Of a stretch of 64,000 nt of DNA, positions 10,561 through 21,345 are shown piece after piece (the stretch's first letter is position 1; each line of letters begins with the position of its first letter). The position numbers were made by a program, and so were the translations under genes. This DNA comes from Limonium bicolor (lineage: Eukaryota > Streptophyta > Magnoliopsida > Caryophyllales > Plumbaginaceae): positions 121,831,503 through 121,895,502 of the forward strand of contig CM041783.1 in assembly GCA_023374045.1 (NCBI GenBank), written 5' to 3'. The notes beneath the pieces are model-generated. The model searched no databases, had not been told where the DNA came from, and saw only the letters and a program-made list of their open reading frames with translations.

Positions 10561-11960
10561 ATCCCAATTCAAGAATATTTTCCAGACGAGACGGTGTTCA
10601 GCATTCAGCAAGTTGATGATATTCCAGGTAATGATGATTATCCCAATCTGATTGCACTATGTGGCGCATTAAGAGTAAGCTCAGAAGAACCATGGTATGC
10701 TGATATAGCAAATTACTTGGCCTCCGGAGTAGTGCCCCATGGTATGTCCTCTCAACAGAAGAAAAGATTTCTCTCCCAGATTAAACACTTCTTCTGGGAT
10801 GATCCCTACCTGTTAAGGTCTGTGATGATGGGATCATCCGGAGGTGTGTTCCTGACAATGAGACCACATCTGTGCTATGATTCTGTCATTCCAAAGAGGC
10901 TGGTGGTCACCATGGCTCCACCCGAACTGCTTCCAAGGTTCTAGAATGCGGGTTGTTTTGGCCTACACTACATAAGGACGCTCACAGATTTTTCTTGCAG
11001 TGTGATAATTGTCAACGAATGGGGAATATCTCCAGGCGTAACGAGATGCCTTTGAACAACATTCTGAAAGTGGAACTATTTGACTTATGGGGAATATATT
11101 TCATGGTTCCTTTCCCTCCATCCCACGAACATCAATACATTTTAGTCACTGTGGATTATGTATCAAAGTGGGTAGAAGCAATTTCCTGCCCCTCTGCAGA
11201 CGCCAAGACAGTCTTAAAATTTCTCAAGAAAAATATCTTTACCTGATTTGGAGTACCATGGGCAATTCTTTCTGATGGCGGTTCCCACTTCTATAACCGC
11301 CAATTTGATGCTCTTCTGCACAAATATGGGGTTCATCACAAAGTAGCCCTGCTCGGCCATCCACAATGCAACGAACAGGCCGAGATTTCCAACCGGGAGT
11401 TAAAATGGATCTTACAGAAGACAGTTGGCTCCTCTCGACGCGATTGGTCCCAAAAGCTTGACGACGCCTTGTGGGCCTATCGGACTGCCTTCAAGACACC
11501 TATTGGGACCACTCCTTTCCGTCTTGTATATGGCAAGGCTTGTCATTTACCAGTAGAGCTGGAACATAAAGCCTTATGGGCCCTTAAAGCTCTCAATTTT
11601 GACATGCAAGCAGCGGGCATGAAAAGACAATTTCAGTTATTTGAACTGGAAGAATTGTGCCACAATGCCTACGAGAGTGCCCGTTTATCTAAAGAACGCA
11701 CCAAACAACTTCATGACCATTCCATCCTTCCGCACAATTTTCAAGTAGGTGATAAAGTTCTCCTCTACAATTCCTGCCTTCGACTCTTCCCAGGAAAGTT
11801 GAAGTCTCACTAGGCCCTTCACCATTACTTCCGTGACGGACTTTGGTGCATATGAACTTTCCACTCCTACGGGTGACCAATTTAAGGTCAATGGTTCTCG
11901 GTTAAAGAAATATCTCAGCAATGACTCTAACAGACCCCTTTCAGCCCCAATTAATCTCAT
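10561..11960 (+). pseudogene. Athila A integrase
   Basis: The zinc-binding end (CDNCQRMG) and core lie at 10953-11246: FWPTLHKDAHRFFLQCDNC, then VDYVSKWVEA. The first catalytic position normally reads GIDFMGPFP in this family; here codon 11097-11099 is TAT (Tyr), giving GIYFMVPFP. The second Asp is in [10 protein letters not shown] (about 11272) and the Glu region is QAEISNREL near 11380. The downstream [32 protein letters not shown] block (11480-11570) is the conserved C-terminal part. Stops at 11244 and 11811 break the frame. Confidence 0.85.
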
Positions 11961-12309
11961 TGATTCTACAACAAAGAAGTTGACCTAGTGGAAAAATGCA
12001 AGTTGTCAGTACGTAGCTAAAGGCCAAGTGTAGGGCCTTCTCCCTTCACGCATCTACATTCCAGGGGAGTTCTTCCTTCTTTACTATGCTTTATTTATTT
12101 ATTCAGTTATTTTTCCATTAATTCTCTCTTTATAACACTGGGGACAGTGTTCCTGCCTAGTGTAAGGCAGGGGGACCCCCTTTAAAAAAACAACAAAAAA
12201 CAATTTTATTTAGTTTAGACTTAAAAAAACATTTATATACATATAACCCATCTAGTTTAAACAATATAATAAGTGTTAAGTTTATTAACCTTCTACTCAG
12301 CTTTTTGCA
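11961..12309 (+). other. Athila A post-pol region and junction with element B
   Basis: The CACTGGGGACAGTGT motif at 12137-12151 is typical of the region after Athila pol. It is followed by GGCAGGGGGACCCCC and an A/T-rich stretch. No 3' LTR or polypurine tract follows: by about 12310-12320 the sequence is already element B in the opposite orientation. The exact junction cannot be fixed by eye; I place it between 12180 and 12320. Confidence 0.65.
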
Positions 12310-13590
12310 TGTCTTGCTTTGGCGATGTCGGCATACCATGGTTCTTCATTGCTTACTTTCAAGGTAGAGAATAACTCAACACAATTTGGAAAAATTCTCT
12401 TTTCAGCCAAATCCTCTACTTGCTGGATGCTGAACACTGTCTCGTCCAGAAAATATTCTTGAATAGGAACTCCATCATATGGTCTTGCGATACGGGACAG
12501 GTGATCAGCTACTCCGTTGTGACACCCTTTCTTGTCCACAACCAGAACATCAAATTCTTGCAGTAAGAGAATCCAACGTAACAATCTTGGCTTAGTGTCT
12601 GCTTTGGTGAACAGGTATTTCAGGGCGGAGTGGTCGGTGTGCACTATAACTTTGCTTCCCCATAGATAAGAACAGAACTTATCAAGGGTGAAGACAACAA
12701 CAAGAAGCTTTTTCTCTGTAGTTGGGTAAATCTTCTGCGCATCCACAAGAGTCTTACTTGCATAAGTTATAATCCACAATACCTTGTCCTTCTTTTGACA
12801 CAGGGCAGCCCCCACAGCGTAGTCACTTGCATCACAAATGATCTCAAAGGGGAGAGACCAATCAGGGGCAATGACCACAGGGTTTGAGACAAGCTTCTCT
12901 TTGATGATCTCGAAGGCCTCCAAACATTCTTCTGTAAAGTTGAATTTCATATCCTTGGCCAACAGATCACTTAAGGGCTTCGGTATCTTCGAGAAGTCAG
13001 CAATAAACCTTCGATAAAAGCCGGCATGACCCAGAAATGCTCTTACTTCTTTGACTGAGGTAAGGGGAGGGAGCTTCTTGATGACCTCGACCTTGGCCTG
13101 GTCAACTTCAACGCCTGCTTTGGATACTCGATGCCCCAAAGCAATGCCCTCCTTTACCATGAAGTGGCATTTTTCCCAACTCAGCACCAAGTTGGTTTCT
13201 TCGCACCTGGCTAAGATTAGATCTAGTTGCTGCCAAACATTCATCAAAAGTAGGGCTATAAACATTGAAATCATCCATAAATACTTCAATACTTTTTTCA
13301 ATAAAATCAGCAAAATTGTCTGCATGAAACGTTGGAAAGTAGCATGTGCATTGCAAAGCCCAAAAGGCATTCGAGTGTATGCAAAGGTATCGTAAGGACA
13401 GGTGAAGGTGGTCTTCTCTTGATCCTCAAGTGCAATTGGGATTTGAAAATACCCCGAATACCCATCGAGGAAACAATAAATTCTTGCCCTACTAGCCTTT
13501 CCAACATTTGATCTATACAGGGTAAGGGGAAGTGATCTTTTCGGGTGCTGAATTTAACTTCCTGTAATCAATGCACTGCACACCACCACC
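12297..13590 (-). pseudogene. Athila B reverse transcriptase and RNase H
   Basis: Minus-strand frame 13370-12297 starts in RT at [16 protein letters not shown]. The MDD box ([11 protein letters not shown]) is at about 13284-13255 but in another frame because of a frameshift between them. The remaining 330 codons are open: [16 protein letters not shown], RNase H with [34 protein letters not shown] and [12 protein letters not shown]. All RNase H acidic residues look intact. The frame runs past the truncation into ARHAKS before a stop, i.e. its last residues are not element sequence. The upstream RT segment ([10 protein letters not shown], fingers) lies at 13507-13370 with changed frame. Confidence 0.88.
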
Positions 13591-14335
13591 GTGGGACTTC
13601 TTTGGGGGATCAACCCCCCTTTTTCATTTGGGACTGCTTCTATTCCACCCTTCTTGGGTACCACCTGGACAGGACTTACCCAAGGGCTATTAGAAAAGGG
13701 GTATATGATACAAGCATCTAATAATTTGAGAACCTCATTTTTGACAACTTATTTTAGGTTGGGATTCAACCTCCTTTGAGCTTGCCTCATGGGTTTATGG
13801 TTTTCCTCCATGCAAATACGGTGGGTGCAAAAACTAGGATCAATATCTTTTAAATCTGCCAGACACGAACCTATGGGTCTCTTGTGATTTCCTAGGACTT
13901 CTAACAATTTGACTTCTTGTTCAGGAGAGAGAAGGGAGGAAATAATTTCAGGAAGAGAGTTTATACCTGATAGGAAGACATACTTTAGATCAGAAGGAAG
14001 TTCCTTCAGTTTTACCTCTGGTGGTTGTTCGATGGAACGTATGACTTTTTGAGGTGGGCGTTCAAACCTCTCCAGTGGTGGTTGATAACTTTTCCTTTTG
14101 CCCAGGTCAAGTTGCTCAACGACTACATTGATCTCTTTCTGTGGAGATTTTCGATAGAAGATACCAACACATGCTTCAAGGCTTCCAACTCATGGAGTTC
14201 AACCAACAGAATGGAGAAAGCCTCTTCATCATTAATGAATTCGTTCTTGCTGTTGTCTGTTAGTAGACCAACACAACAAGCGGTATGGGTAGAAACACTT
14301 TTTTTACCATCTATGCCATGTTAAATTCAAAAACT
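13591..14335 (-). pseudogene. Athila B protease-RT linker remnant
   Basis: On the minus strand this matches A from about 8700 to 9420: the segment around the codons for KKVIRSIEQPPEVKLKELPSDL, LSPEQEVKLLEVLGNHK and CTHRICMEENHKPM is present with stops and frameshifts. The open frames seen on the plus strand here are antisense shadows. The protease active site itself is not present because the deletion at about 14335 removed it. Confidence 0.7.
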
Positions 14336-15068
14336 GCTCCCCTGGTTTCTTTAGGATGTCAGCACCAAGGGAGGACAACACCATTGTCTTGCATTGGTTC
14401 ACCAGCCCTTTACAGAACAACTGGGAAAATTGTTCTTTTGTGAGTCCATGGTGAGGACACGTCAGGAGAAACCCCTTGAATCTATCCCAAGTTTCACAAA
14501 TGCTCTCCGCTCCGGGTTGCTTGAAGTTTTAGATTTCAACGATCATCTCTAAAGTGCAACTCGATGGTAGAAACTTGTCATAGAACTTAGTTGCCATGTC
14601 ATCCCACTTGGAAATGGTACTAGGCGTCAGACCGTGGTACCATTTGCTGGCGATCCCGGTAAGGCTGTGAGGGAAGAAGGAGAGGTGAGCATATTACAGA
14701 ACCATGTCAGTAGTGGTGAGACTATTGACATACTATAGGAATTTTGTTACGTGGAGCAATGCTTCATCTGGGTTGGTACCGTCAAACATTCCTAACTCCT
14801 TGACATAGCGGATTTGATGATACGGCTTCAACTTCTGCCATTCATCATAATTTGCTTGTGAAAGATAAGGGAGATTGATGGCTGGCTTTTGGCCTTGGTT
14901 AGAGTGTCTATTGATGTTACGCACTGTTGCCATCTCGCTCGAGGTACCTGGATCTCCTTGTGTGTAAGGTTGGTTGTTTCTTTGTCTTAAGGCTTGAAGG
15001 ATTGTTCTCTCGATCTCAGGATCGTAGTCTGCAACTTCGTCAGAAAGACCTTGTGATCTAAGAAGCAT
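14336..15068 (-). pseudogene. Athila B gag (internally deleted)
   Basis: Starts at 15068 with MLLRSQGLSDEVADYDPEIE, matching A's gag at 6378, and is open for 111 codons to 14733; later gag motifs (ASKWYHGLTP, CPHHGLTKEQ, LSSLGADILKKPGE) continue in other frames to about 14340. There the sequence jumps to the equivalent of A 8700, removing the zinc knuckle and protease (about 1.6 kb). Nonfunctional capsid remnant. Confidence 0.82.
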
Positions 15069-15218
15069 TCACTTAAGGAAGGCAAGTACCTAAGAGATGA
15101 CAAAAACAAATGTTTTTATGTATTATGTAGAGAATATGTAACCACTAATATATACTTTTATTAAAAAGAAAGTATCATTGTCATTACATAATAACATAAA
15201 AAAGATACTAAAATAAAA

Positions 15219-15461
15219 CTAAAAGATAGCCCTAAACCTAGTACGCCTAACTCTACTAGTAAAAATCGCATAGGAGGGGTCCCTCATGTGAATTCTATTG
15301 GTGAAGATGCCCATATAAGGGAATCTCCTCCTAAGCTCTTCTACAGGCAGAACCCTCATGCACGCTGTGGTTCTAAGGCGGTGGTAGGCGAGGGCTAGTT
15401 TTAACTTCTTCCTCTTAATAAAAATCTCTACCCCTGTACGGGGGTTTGGTTCATTCACCAC
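15219..15461 (-). CDS. small ORF in Athila B leader, function unknown
   Basis: An 80-codon open frame on the minus strand, about 150 bases upstream of gag. It contains NEPNPRTGVEIFIKRKKLKL, closely matching the shorter frame at the same place in element A, and an Arg-rich C-terminal part (RRRF, RVRRTRFR). Basic overall. I recognise no domain. It might be a translated upstream ORF or a former N-terminal extension of gag; it could also be conserved only at the RNA level. Confidence 0.35.
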   Translation of the reverse strand: MVNEPNPRTGVEIFIKRKKLKLALAYHRLRTTACMRVLPVEELRRRFPYMGIFTNRIHMRDPSYAIFTSRVRRTRFRAIF

Positions 15462-15619
15462 AAAAATATGCAGAAAATGAAAAATCCTAGACTCCCCACT
15501 TTACAACTTAGCCATCCAAATGTTTCTAGGCATCCTGAGTACAAAGTTGGACAAAGGGTGAGAAAATTATAAGAGGAAGGAAATCATATAAAAGAAAAAA
15601 AATGCTAAGTTGAATGCGA

Positions 15620-15870
15620 TGGGTAGCATGCCGGAGACGCAGTGTCCGGCGTCAGACTTCCTCTGAATGTGCCGGATCACGACACGCGGCATCCTACACG
15701 GCACGTTCGAAACAACGAATACTGAAACAACTCATAATTAACACTCGGTAGGAACTCATTTACAGAATTGTAGAACATGCCAGATGCCTTGCCGGGCGCA
15801 TCGTATCCGGCCCAGACTTCCTCTGATTTTTCTGAAAGATACAATCCGGCAACGAATCCGGCATATTCAA
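15620..15870 (-). repeat. inverted-repeat cluster in the Athila B leader
   Basis: Counterpart of the element A leader cluster: GCCGGA/TCCGGC words separated by short loops, e.g. the pair around 15630-15650 (TGCCGGAGACGCAGTGTCCGGC) and further degenerate units near 15670-15700 and 15778-15865. Confidence 0.7.
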
Positions 15871-15945
15871 ATATGTGAAAAAATACAATAATGAACAATT
15901 AAAGAATAGGCTATTACCGATTTTAGGACTTGGACTAATTCCACG

Positions 15946-15963
15946 TCCCCGGCAACAGCGCCA
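15946..15963 (-). other. primer binding site of Athila B (Asp-tRNA type)
   Basis: On the minus strand TGGCGCTGTTGCCGGGGA, three bases inside the LTR end; 17 of 18 positions agree with the canonical Athila site TGGCGCCGTTGCCGGGGA. Confidence 0.9.
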
Positions 15964-15966
15964 TTT

Positions 15967-17465
15967 TGCTAACTAAAGATTTTGTAGGGTAAAAGTATAT
16001 ACACAAAAGAATGAAATAATAAAAAGGATAAATAACCTACAACTCTATACGGGTAGCAAAAATCCCGGTCAAAGTAGCAAGGAAGCATATTAAGACCAAG
16101 AATATCGAACCCTAGGGACTTGCATAGAAAATCAGTCCTAGCCTTGGTAATTACTAATTCTTACTAAATAAAAGGGGGGAAAAGTGTGAAAGTGTTTCTA
16201 ATCCTAACTAAAACTAATTATTCACAACGAACCAACCTTGATTAGGGTCAATTATTAGTGTAAGAACTCATATGATCAAAGGTTAAATGTGGCAAGTCTC
16301 GAAAAGGATTTGTTTCTCGCAAAATGAATGCGCCGGATGTCATGCCGGACCTCAGATTCCCGGCACATTCAAGGACTTTGAATGTGCCGGACGTCTTCCA
16401 TCCGGCACTACATCCGGCATCTTCATTTTGTAAATACCATTTCCAGTTTCAAGGTATGACAACAAGACCTCAATGCCCTTATTCGCATCGTGCATAGTTA
16501 ATGCCGCGAATACAAACAGAACATTGGAGAATTAAGAGATCAATCCTAAACCTTAAGTCTTTGTTGCCCACTTTTCAGAACAACAAATTAAAGATTACTA
16601 AAATTCTAATCTATTCTACTCTTGTTTTGTTAACCTTAAATAGAACTTAGAAATAAGAGAACAAGTGAAGATCCTTATTCTACTTTTATGAAGATTAGAA
16701 TTCCGGTTAAGAAACTTGTGATCAAGAGTGTTTACAAAGATAATCATCCTAACCAAATCAGCCAAAGAATCTACTGAACCAACCCGACCATTAAGAAGAG
16801 GTACAAGGAAGAACGAGAGTACAACTTGATGAGAATTCCCCCGAACTCGATATTATCTTCTTATTGCAGGTTTGAATTGCAGGACTCCTTGACAGTAGCT
16901 CGTCGTGAATTTTGAGTGGTTTTGGAATGTAAAATGGTGCAAAAGTTGTTCTCTTCAAGTGCAGACTCTCGACCTTTTATAGACTTAAAATCCTTCAGGT
17001 GCCGGGTCCCATGCTGGGTCAAAGTCATCCGGCATATGAATTAAACACGTGCTTGCAAGTGACGGTTAAAACCGCGAGGGCGTGAAAAGTCACTTGTGCC
17101 AGACAGGGATGTCCGGCACCATACCCGGCACTGGGTATTTCGTTAACGATAAATAACCGCTAACTCTTGGCGAATCAGAGTGTCTTTTACTTATGCCGGC
17201 TACAAGACACCCGACACAATGCCCGACAAGATTCTTTTCCGCTGCGTACATATGCTGTGTACGAGGAACCCAGCTCCACATCCAGCAAGGCTCAGTTTAT
17301 GATGTAGAACTTTGCTCCTTGCATGGAAAACACACAAAGCATAAGTCTAAACATATAAAATGACTTTAAATACAAAATAATGTAAATACTACCTATTCTA
17401 AACTTAATTTAACTAATATTACTATAAATCTAGCTTATAAAATATGATAAGTCTATGGTTTATCA
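15967..17465 (-). repeat. Athila B 5' LTR (about 1.5 kb, complete)
   Basis: Read on the minus strand it starts TGATAAACCATAG at 17465 and ends TTTAGTTAGCA at 15967, just before the PBS. It contains CCGG-type hairpins, the best being GTGCCGGA 16384-16391 and TCCGGCAC 16401-16408 around a 9-nt loop, with related units near 16335-16375, 17000-17030 and 17095-17225. The bases just right of it (GATTC) are the expected target duplication; the partner is not identifiable because the other end of the element is lost. Confidence 0.87.
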
Positions 17466-17636
17466 GATTCTGTATTACATCTTTGGAGTACATATTGACA
17501 CTCCTTTTGATTATACATTTATGCAAGTATTCTTTTGACTTATCATTAGTTGTTAGCTAGGAGCCTTGCGTATCTTAGGTAGTAAGTATGTGGTGTGTAA
17601 TGACCTTAGAACTAGGCCGTGTTTGGGGTTGTTACA
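17466..17636 (+). repeat. 3' end of a chromovirus (Tekay/Del-like) LTR
   Basis: Ends GGGGTTGTTACA at 17625-17636, followed after five bases by an initiator-Met PBS. The end matches, in reverse complement, the TGTAACACCCC start of the solo LTRs at 19229 and 19390, so it belongs to the same or a related family. The rest of this LTR is cut off by the Athila B insertion. Confidence 0.72.
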
Positions 17637-17641
17637 TTTAG

Positions 17642-17655
17642 TGGTATCAGAGCTC
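17642..17655 (+). other. primer binding site (initiator Met-tRNA)
   Basis: TGGTATCAGAGCTC. The core TGGTATCAGAGC is the standard primer site of many plant Ty3/gypsy chromoviruses and lies directly after the LTR end. Confidence 0.9.
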
Positions 17656-17761
17656 TAGGTTTAAATTTGTAAAGCTTTTGAGTTCAGTCAGTTAGTCAGA
17701 ATGTCAGTATCTGTGTCTGAAGGATTTGTATGACTAACTACTTGATATGTGGACTTTCAGA

Positions 17762-18220
17762 ATGCCACCACGTAGAGCTCCAGTTACTCCTCAGGGGGAT
17801 GCTGCTGATGCTGTTCAGTAGTTTATGGCGCAGCTGCTTTAGACTGTGGCTGCTGGAAGAGCTGCGGGTGGTGCTACTGGACCCGCTGGAGCAGCTGAGG
17901 CAGTGAACGCTGGAGGGCGTAACATGAAGGCGCTACAAGAATTCATGAAGTTGAAGCCTCCAGCCTTCGATGGGAGTGGAGACCCACATGAGGCCAGCCA
18001 TTGGCTATCAGAGATTAAGGACCTGCTTCATGTGATGGGGTCTGAGGATGAGTAGAAGGTGGACTTCGCTACCTTCATGTTCAAGGACGAAGCCAAGGAG
18101 TGGTGGAGGTCGGTGATGGGGAAGTTTCCACAGCCATGGACTTGGGACCAATTTACCAGGGAGTTCAACAAATAGTGCTACCTCGACGTCTACATGGACT
18201 TGTGCATCAAGCATAAAAGT
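17762..18220 (+). pseudogene. chromovirus-like gag, truncated
   Basis: Starts MPPRRAPVTPQGDAAD at 17762, as many Tekay/Del gag proteins do, with an early stop at 17819-17821 and another at about 17840. The capsid motif LKPPAFDGSGDPHEASHWLS (about 17956) and WWRSVMGKFPQPWTWDQFTREF (about 18100) are clear Retrotrans_gag features. A stop at about 18174 precedes YLDVYMDLCIKHK, after which similarity ends near 18220. No zinc knuckle, protease or pol follows, so the element is broken off in capsid. Confidence 0.82.
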
Positions 18221-19223
18221 AGCAGGACAAAGAAAGATGAGATATTCAGACCAAATGCCCAAACTTATCAGTTATCAAAGCATTCAAAGTTGAGCATCTT
18301 TCACTCCATGGTTGCATGTAATGACAAAAGGATATTAAAGATATCAAATACTTGGAGGCTATTGAACGTTAAGAAAAATCACATGTAAACAATTCTACTT
18401 ACTTTTGCATTTGAATATGAGTGTGACCTCCGTGTGGACACAATTGACTACAAAAGAAGATGACATTAATATAGCGAAATGAAAATCAGCACCCACACCA
18501 TGTCTCCATCATCTTCAAGGGAAATTCATCTTCCTCTTCGGCTGACTACAAAGCTATCTTTGCTACAAGACCATTTACATTGTCATCTTCAAAAGTCTAG
18601 CGAGTAGGTGTTAGAGATGCCAATTTACAGACTAGAGTTTAGCCTGCATATTTGGGGTTAAGATGATTCACTGATGGGATTATGATCAAGATTGTGATGG
18701 AGTATTAAGTGTCATGGTGTACAAGGAAAGTGAAACGTGGATCGATCATAAATGACCTAGTCAACGGGAGGTATGACAAAGGTTTTTAGTAAGATAAATG
18801 GAGCATCAATGGATGTATAAGGAGTGTTTGTGAGTGCTAGGTATGTCTCTACCAATTGTGCTTGCTTAATAGTAAGTTGATTGCTATTTATAGGGAAGAG
18901 GACGAAGGAGCTGGTGTGTCTCCCGACTTCGTCACTCACAGCTAGTTGGGTTAATAACACGGGGTGCATTTTAAGATGAGGCTGACGTCAACTTGACCAG
19001 GTTACTTTGTCAGGGATAAAGTTTCCTCGCTCTATTCGGCTGCCCATTCTTAATTGCGAAGAGGACACCTGTTGTCTAGTGGCATTAATGGCATGTCAAA
19101 GAGGAGTGTGTGTTGGTAACCATGAGTGCCTAGGATGGTAATGATAGGTTGTCTTGATGAAACGGACTGAACAAGACATCAAAGGGATGCATGCTAGGTC
19201 ATGAGTGCATTTCCTGTGACATA
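18221..19223. other. unassigned sequence between chromovirus gag and solo LTR
   Basis: No protein motif, tandem repeat or LTR end recognised. Short open frames are not conserved-looking. It continues after the nested solo LTRs at 27791, so 18221-19228 and 27791 onward were once contiguous. Confidence 0.5.
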
Positions 19224-19228
19224 GGAGG
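19224..19228. repeat. target site duplication GGAGG (left, outer solo LTR)
   Basis: GGAGG directly before TGTAACACCCC; an exact copy follows the other LTR end at 27786-27790. Confidence 0.9.
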
Positions 19229-19384
19229 TGTAACACCCCTACCGTTAATCCAGTCATTACCTCCTAATCCGTCTCAATTACCAATACCAAAGCAGCGGAA
19301 ATTCACTACAACGGTGGGTATTACAATGTCGTTAATTACCCACATGACTAACAAGGCCAAATCTAATACAACAATTCAAATACA

Positions 19385-19389
19385 ATATC
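19385..19389. repeat. target site duplication ATATC (left, inner solo LTR)
   Basis: ATATC directly before the inner TGTAACACCCC; the exact copy is at 23528-23532, where the outer LTR sequence resumes (CGGTCTGATGG). Confidence 0.9.
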
Positions 19390-19879
19390 TGTAACACCCC
19401 TACTATTAATACAGCCATTAACGTCCAATCTCCTTACTCATCAGATACACGCAGCGGATAGATGTTTACATACAATGGGTGATACAATGCCGTTAGTCAC
19501 CCGCGTGACTAACAAGGCTACTGATTCTACATACAGCATCGGTCTGATGGAACGGAATCCCGAGTACTACAAATCTACAATGCATTCTCCCTTTACCAAA
19601 TGCTACTACAATCTCCATTCTATACAATACTCCAAGTACAATACAATATAATCTACATATCGAGTTTACTAAGATCCTTATACAATGTACTTTCTCTTCA
19701 AAGTTCATGCATACTCACTAAGAGACTACTTACTACCCGTTCCTCACACGCTACTTACTTCCAAATACCAGGGTGTGCCTCCGGTCTCTTCCTTGACCAT
19801 ATTCGTTCGGGTACCTGCACACTAAAAAATGTCCCCCGAAGGGGTCAACTTTCGCCGAGCATGATAACCGCATACCCCG

Positions 19880-20640
19880 CGTACTAGTGAGGGTACGCCG
19901 ACCATTTGGTCATATACATGCGGTTGATTTCATTCAAACATACATGCATACATGCTTCTATACATATCATTACGATACATTACACAAGGCATACACACAT
20001 ACATACACTTCATTACACACAGAGTACAACATAAACCATTCAATACGTACTTACCTTTTTCCGTATACACATACTCATTACATACACAGTATACAATACT
20101 TGTTAGCTTCATTGGTCCACCCGGGTTAATCGGGTGGAGATTACTCTTTTACTCATTACTTCGTACACATACATACTCATACACATACTTACTCATACAC
20201 ATACTTACTTACGGATCCATACTTACTTACTCTTACTCTTACTCAAGTTAAGTCGTCGGGACCTCCGGCCCTGGGGACTACACCGTCCCACCTCCGGATT
20301 TACTTGACTCACTAATCCGGGATGCTACCCATTTAAGGGATTTGGGCCGCGGACCAGTTTAAGAGTCAGGAATTGCAGCCAACCTCTTGTGACTCCGCAT
20401 CCTCACGCGTGGCCGAAGCTATATCGGACTTGTACTCATTCCAATTTACTCACTTAAGTTAGGAGTTAGATGGTTAGGAATTAGCACAAGTCAACATCCA
20501 AGCCACAATACTACAATACCCATATACACATACATACGAATACATTACAATATACAAGTACACTACAAAATACAATACACATCATCATCATGCATATGTT
20601 TCATGAATTATACAAACTATTGTTCAAGACAAGTATCGAG
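19880..20640. repeat. CATA/TACA-rich low-complexity tract in the inner solo LTR
   Basis: Dense imperfect repeats of TACA, CATA and CTTACTTA with long purine-poor runs. The same place in the outer LTR (about 23930-24300) is instead rich in CTCAA/TTCTCAA words. Confidence 0.75.
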
Positions 20641-20999
20641 AACAATGTAAACAAGCACAAGTAAGTGCAATATAATCCCATTCATGCATTTATCTTATTA
20701 GGTGGTCAAATAAGCACACAAATCGGGGTAACCAGATTAGGATACAGGGCATGAAGAAATCATACCGTTCACCGTTGTACGTACTTCCAAACGTCTCCCG
20801 GTGTCACAAACCAAATCCTATTATATACATACAATTGAATGATTAACATCTACAATTATTCAACTTGTACTCTTACTATGTTTCCCAACTCATACTTACT
20901 ATGTCTTCACAAATTCTTATACTTACACTTTACTTACTTACTTAGTTTCATTACTTTAGGTTTTACTTTCTTACTTACTACTAACATGCCTACATACAC

Positions 21000-21060
21000 A
21001 CACATATATATGTATGGGTATACATATATGTATATGTATATACATATATATATATATTAA
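21000..21060. repeat. TA/ATAC microsatellite
   Basis: Alternating TATA/TACATATA tract (ACATATATATGTATG..., then TATATATATATAT) immediately before the palindrome array. Confidence 0.85.
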
Positions 21061-21084
21061 TTATTTAAAATAATTTTTTTTTTG

Positions 21085-21345
21085 TCAGGACGGACTTGCG
21101 ACCGACCCTGGCAAGTCCGGTCCATTCCAGTAGGTTCCATCGGGAAATTTTTTGGTCCGACCGGACTTGCATGTCCGGTCGCAAGTCCGGTCGATTCCAG
21201 TAACATTCTGACGGAAAATTTTTCTGCTCGACCGGACTTGCAAGTCCGGTCGCAAGTCCGGTCGATTCCAGTAGCATACTGACGGGAAAATTTTCTGCTC
21301 GACCGGACTTGCAAGTCCGGTCGCAAGTCCGGTCGATTCCAGTAT
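21085..21345. repeat. tandem array of palindromic GACCGGACTTG units
   Basis: About 3.3 units of about 78 bp. The core of each full unit is an 11-bp arm (GACCGGACTTG) followed directly by its exact reverse complement, then a second CGCAAGTCCGGTC half, then the spacer GATTCCAGTA...CTGACGG-AAAATTTTTCTGCTC. The first unit (21085-21165) is more degenerate. Confidence 0.9.

Larger units (their letters stand above)
4323..12180 (+). mobile_element. Athila-type Ty3/gypsy element A (interrupted and decayed)
   Basis: Order on the plus strand: 3' two-thirds of a 5' LTR, Asp-tRNA-type PBS, long leader, gag, protease, RT, RNase H, integrase, then the CACTGGGGACAGTGT-type 3' region. RT before integrase is diagnostic of Ty3/gypsy; the TGGCGCCGTTGCCGGG primer site, the ITLRSGRE protein motif and the GGGGACA post-pol motif are typical of Athila. 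The copia element splits its 5' LTR. No 3' LTR is found before the opposing element B. Every coding domain has stops or frameshifts. No envelope-like ORF is present. Confidence 0.88.
12310..17465 (-). mobile_element. Athila-type Ty3/gypsy element B, minus strand, 3' truncated
   Basis: Read on the minus strand from 17465: complete LTR, PBS, leader with hairpins, small ORF, gag, then an internal deletion, RT and RNase H. Similarity to A stops just after the motif EEPWYADIA at about 12320, so integrase, 3' region and 3' LTR are missing. B and A differ at roughly one base in eight in the stretches I compared, so they are separate insertions of one family rather than a recent inverted duplication. 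Confidence 0.87.

Noticed and set aside
13051..13395. Plus-strand open frames over Athila B RT
   Set aside because: They are antisense to clear RT/RNase H motifs on the minus strand.
14025..14324. Plus-strand 99-codon frame
   Set aside because: Antisense to the decayed Athila B gag-RT linker; no domain of its own.
12297..17465. Element B as a recent inverted duplication of element A
   Set aside because: A and B differ by roughly one base in eight and have different deletions, so they are independent copies.
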